Of a DNA stretch of 64,000 nt, positions 60,525 to 64,000 are shown piece after piece; the first letter of the stretch is position 1; each line of letters opens with the position of its first letter. The position numbers and the translations under genes were made by a program. A model generated the notes under the pieces. That model had not been told where the DNA came from, ran no database searches, and worked only from the letters and a program-made list of their open reading frames with translations. The stretch is from Euptelea pleiosperma (lineage: Eukaryota; Streptophyta; Magnoliopsida; Ranunculales; Eupteleaceae), in contig CM068540.1 of NCBI GenBank assembly GCA_035048495.1, positions 2,154,829-2,218,828 of the forward strand, written 5' to 3'.

Positions 60525-60885
60525 TTAGCAGAGTTCAGCAGGTTCCAAAATTGAAGTATGGGCCAGATCCACTTATATCTTAAAGATAAAGTTCCAAGCA
60601 TTTTCAAGATTTCAGAGCATGGAGTACAGTAGTTTCATGCTACACCACACCATTGTATAAACCGACTAGATAGTTAAGTTAGTTATTCTAAAATATCTTG
60701 CTGAATTCATTTAGCAGAGTTCAGCAGGTTCCAAAATTTGTATGGGCCAGATACAATTATATCTTGAAGATAAAGTTCCAATGTGGCATTTTCAAAATTT
60801 AAGAGCATGGAAGTATAGTAGTTTCATGCTACACCAAGCCATTGTACAATCCTACTACACAGTTTAGTTATTCATAAAATATTTA
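60525..60885. repeat. Tandem duplication of the terminal-exon region
   Basis: 60525-60698 and 60711-60885 are diverged direct repeats starting TTAGCAGAGTTCAGCAGGTT, both with an acceptor AG and the GGTTCCAAAATT start of the exon. Copy 2 has a 2-bp net deletion right after PK, moving it to another frame (stop at 60800-60802). Confidence 0.9.
60532..60583 (+). CDS. NRPC1: NRPC1 terminal exon with stop codon
   Basis: After acceptor CCTATTAGCAG one base completes Arg, then VQQVPKLKYGPDPLIS and TAA at 60581-60583. The phase match, the pyrimidine-containing acceptor and the short basic/proline tail ending in PDPLIS make this the best terminal exon in the 2.6-6 kb after the penultimate exon. A degenerate second copy lies 186 bp downstream. 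Called from phase and plausibility, so less certain than the other exons. Confidence 0.78.
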
Positions 60886-61851
60886 GTTTTTGTATTGTGG
60901 TTTCATCATTTACTTCTTGTGGATAGAACACTTCAGTGGCTAATGATTTGCTGATTTTCTGAGTATTTGGGTTTCCAGCACGATCATGTGTTGTCCAGAA
61001 AAAGGATTTGTATGTCAGGAAGTGTTCATACGGAGAAAGTTTATGACATTTATATGCAAAAGTCATTTCTAGAATAAAAGAGGTTTTACCCCACTACAAT
61101 AAAAGAAGATCAATGAAGACCTTTACTAGCTACAAAAGGAACAAATTAAAAAAAACAAACCCATCAAATTCATCCTCTCATAAGTATACAACCAAGGAAG
61201 TAAGTTTCGCGAAATTACGATTTTCTAGGTTACCGACAAGAAAGAATAAATACACGAAATGTTTCTATACATGTCGAAATATTTCGCGAGAACAGTAAAT
61301 TTTGATCAATTGACAGTGTAAATATGTATTATTCCGATCGAAATGTTTCGATATCTATGAAAACATTTCGATTGAAGGTCGGAAAAGTCCCATTGTAGAT
61401 TTTTTGGTTCGTGGATTGATTATGAGGATGAATTGAATCCCGTTTTAGAGTTTTTCCAAATTCAAAATGTACCTAAGTGTAAAATTTGTTGCCATCATTT
61501 CTTGCTACAAATAGATAGTTTAGGTGTAAATGCATTATATTTAAAATTGAAGATCATTTAGGGTGAAAATTGACATTTTGGGGAAGCCTCAATTTCATTG
61601 GTTTTTACCCTAAACATCATGATTGTGTATAAATTGATTATATGTTGTATAACATAGCCCGTTCTATAAGTTGGTTGGGTTAAAAAAAATTTCCAAAAAA
61701 AAATTTAAACATTCAAAAAATTAAGTAAATGTTATAAGTTAATAGTAAATAGGTTTTCTAAAATTATACATAATATTAAGATATTAATGTAAGTGTATAA
61801 AGATTCGTTAATACCTTGATTTATGACTTTTTATAATAAGGAATTAAATAA
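60886..61851 (+). other. Downstream of the gene, nothing recognised
   Basis: No gene or domain. Contains CGAAATATTTCGCGA and GATCGAAATGTTTCGATATC inverted motifs (61280-61365). AATAAA at 61074 and elsewhere could serve as poly(A) signals but cannot be assigned. Confidence 0.5.
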
Positions 61852-62249
61852 GGGTCAGGCTCCGTTGATAGCCCTGAAATTACAAGATTATATACAGGAT
61901 ACAATATATGCCACGTAGCACACTCGTGGAGGACTCCGAGCGTATGGATGTTTGTCCAATATTTAGGTGGACCTACAAACCCAAATTTAGCCTGATTAGT
62001 GATTTCTAGACGTTGGATTGGACTTATTTTCATGGGTTGATCTCAACTGTGGGAATTATAGCAGTATTTGAGGTACAAAGATCCAACGCCTAGAAATCAC
62101 TAATCAGGCTGAATTTTGGTTTGTAGGTCCATCTAGGGATTGGACAAACATCCATACGGTCAGAGTCCTCTTAAGTGTGTGCCATATGGCACATATTTGT
62201 GTCTTGTACAAAATCCTGACATTTTAGAGCTGTCAACGGAGCCCAACCC
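61852..62249. mobile_element. Mutator-type foldback MITE
   Basis: 398 bp, with inverted arms of about 175 bp starting GGGTCAGGCTCCGTTGATAG and (inverted) GGGTTGGGCTCCGTTGACAG. Flanked by a perfect 9-bp duplication ATTAAATAA (61843-61851, 62250-62258). Long terminal inverted repeats plus 9-bp duplications define Mutator-like elements. No transposase inside. Confidence 0.9.
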
Positions 62250-62692
62250 ATTAAATAATAGTTATCTAATTAAATAATATCTTGATTGACTCAAATACCT
62301 GCCTCAACATATTACAAATCGCTAGGGTCATTCATTTCCACACTGCATATGTTTGTATATTACGGTTTGATAGCTTATGGGTGTATTTTTATGCTTGCAT
62401 TATCATTTCCCAACATTCTACAAACATTTTCACATTATTTTTGTCATTTTCGTATTATTTTCATCATTTCCACGAAAAATGTATTATTTCCACATTGGTC
62501 GAAATATTTCATTTATGGGCTAGTCGAAGTAAACCTCGAAACCGAAATTTATTTCCTTAGATACAGCAAAAGTTAATTATGAGAATTGACTTAGGGCGTG
62601 CTTGATTGCGTAAAAAAATTTCCTGAGAAAATCCTATTTTCGTTTGGAATGTTTTTTATTTTTGAAAAATGCATCTAGAAAATTTCTTGAAT

Positions 62693-64000
62693 AATTTTTT
62701 TTTTGATCGATAAAAGAAATATATTAAGAAAAGGGCTGAGACGGCCCTTAAAGATACAAAAGGAAAAAAAAAGCTCCGAGGAGCAACAAACACTCCTAGC
62801 CCCAACACAAAGCCTCGACAAAAAACTCCATTACAAAACCAAACGATCCCATCGAAAGACGAAGTCTTCAAATCTGTATGGCTTGAGCTCGGAAGTGGCC
62901 GACCCCCAATAGAACAGCGAAGCTTTGATATTCATGACAATCTCCTCCGTATTGGCTTCCTTGCCTTCGAAAATACGGCGATTTCTTTCTCTCCATAACT
63001 CCCACCATATAGCATAAGGAACCAGCCTCCATAGCAAATTACCACTAGACGAGAAGGCCTTAGAAGACCAACTGTTAAAAGTGTCGAAAATCGAAAGAGG
63101 AAAGACCCAGGGGACCCCAAAGGGCTGAAGGAAAATCTCCCAGATTTCCTTGGATGCGTGACAATGGATGAGAAGATGGTTTGTTGTCTCCTCCTCCCAA
63201 TGACACAAGGTGCATTTATTGGGCATTTGAATTCCTCGCTTTCTAAGGTTCTCCACCGAGAGGATCTTGTCTAGCATGGTGCACCACACGAAGAAGATGA
63301 CTTTTGACGGAATAGGAGTGCTCCGAAAGCGCCTAGCCGGGAAGGACCTGCGGTTCTGCCCTTGAAGACTGTTGTAGAGGGACTTGACGGAGAAAACCCC
63401 TTTAGGGTCGTACTTCCACCATCTCTTATCTTCGGTATCATCAGACAAATGTACCCCATCCAATCGGTGCAGCAAGGAAGCAACACTATCGATCTCCCAC
63501 TCATTGATTCTTCTCCTAATCCCCAGATCCCATGAGATAGATCCATCCTCTCTAGAGGCCATCTCACTAATCAAGTCACATTTTCTGTTTGACAGGGCAT
63601 AGATGGATGGGAAGGTTTCGGCTAGAGAAGAAACCCCACACCAATTATCTTCCCAGAATCTCACCCGGTTACCATTCCCCACCTTGAAGCTACTTCCATT
63701 CGTAATCTCACCCCTCATATTGGATATGCCTTTCCGAACTCCAACCCCATATGAGGATGGTGGCAAAGAGCTGTCCCACCCGTTGTTTTCGGATCCCTGC
63801 TTCGCTGAGATAATGCTTCTCCACAAACTCTCTCTCTCTCCTCCCCGAATTGCTAAAGCCACTTGCCAAGCAAAGCTTTATTCATCAAAAGGATTTGGCG
63901 GACACTTAGGCCCCCTTCCTCCTTGGGTTTGCATATAACTTCCCAGCTCACAAGATGGAGCTTATGACAATCTTCTCTGTCATCTCAAAGGAAGTTCCTA
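62693..64000 (-). mobile_element. L1-like LINE 3' part, runs off the window
   Basis: The T-run at 62693-62702 is the complement of the poly(A) tail. The minus strand then has a 3' UTR and the end of ORF2. Bases 63863-64000 continue the ORF2 reading (LLMNKALLGKWL) to the right edge in a different frame, so there is a shift near 63850. One of the best-preserved LINEs in the window. Confidence 0.9.
62831..63862 (-). pseudogene. LINE ORF2 C-terminus with zf-RVT
   Basis: 343 open codons. FKVGNGNRVRFWEDNWCG (about residues 57-75), RRRINEWEIDSVASLLHRLD, DKRWWKYDPKGVFSVKSLYN, then the zinc-binding zf-RVT core CTLCHWEEETTNHLLIHC and the typical WWELWRERNRRIFEGKE end. The reverse transcriptase itself lies beyond the right edge. 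The length of uninterrupted reading suggests a fairly recent insertion. Confidence 0.9.

Noticed and set aside
60718..60802. Second terminal-exon copy as the real 3' end
   Set aside because: It is frameshifted relative to copy 1, loses the PDPLIS end and is downstream of an intact stop. Kept as a finding, not as coding.

Overview
The window is nuclear DNA of a flowering plant. It holds one host gene: the 3' half of the gene for the largest subunit of RNA polymerase III (NRPC1 / RPC160 / POLR3A family), on the + strand, in 15 exons from position 1 to the stop codon at 60583. The exons sum to 2,295 nt (764 codons plus stop), every splice phase closes, and every intron is GT-AG. The window opens inside an exon just downstream of where the polymerase active-site aspartates would be coded; the 5' half of the gene lies to the left. 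Plant origin is shown by the plant-type Ty1/copia and Ty3/gypsy polyproteins, L1-like LINEs with plant zf-RVT domains and initiator-Met primer binding sites. The very large TE-filled introns suggest a woody eudicot or magnoliid, but I cannot name the species.

Layout: about 96% of the window is intron and transposon. Intron 1 (95-6422) holds a broken copia element (A) with a hAT MITE inside its gag-pol and an inverted-dimer MITE inside the (TA)n of its LTR, then a solo LTR. Intron 2 has another solo LTR. Intron 4 has an old L1-like LINE. Intron 5 (10.7 kb) is a nest: a LINE split by a 4.2-kb LTR retroelement (5-bp duplication GATAC) that carries a captured AAA-ATPase gene fragment and is itself split by a hAT-type element containing further MITEs; more LINE and copia pieces follow. 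Intron 7 has two abutting copia fragments in opposite orientation. Intron 8 has U12-type (minor spliceosome) signals and contains a complete-ended but gag-less copia (C, duplication ACTAC). Intron 9 has LINE and gypsy 5'/3' fragments. Intron 12 (16.6 kb) is a second nest: a gypsy element cut by copia D, copia B, a TRIM, a foldback element and an LTR (F) that was in turn split by the nearly complete copia E. Intron 14 has a tandem duplication, one copy of which received a solo LTR. Downstream of the stop codon are a degenerate duplicate of the terminal exon, a Mutator-type foldback element with a perfect 9-bp duplication, and a LINE 3' end running off the right edge.

No operon, CRISPR, rRNA or tRNA gene, and no clearly new multi-gene system, was found. 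The observations most worth following are the gene-capturing LTR retroelement in intron 5, the U12-type intron that splits the trigger-loop coding region and still tolerates a retrotransposon, the duplicated terminal exon, and the well-resolved order of nested insertions. Almost all copia copies in the gene lie antisense to it.
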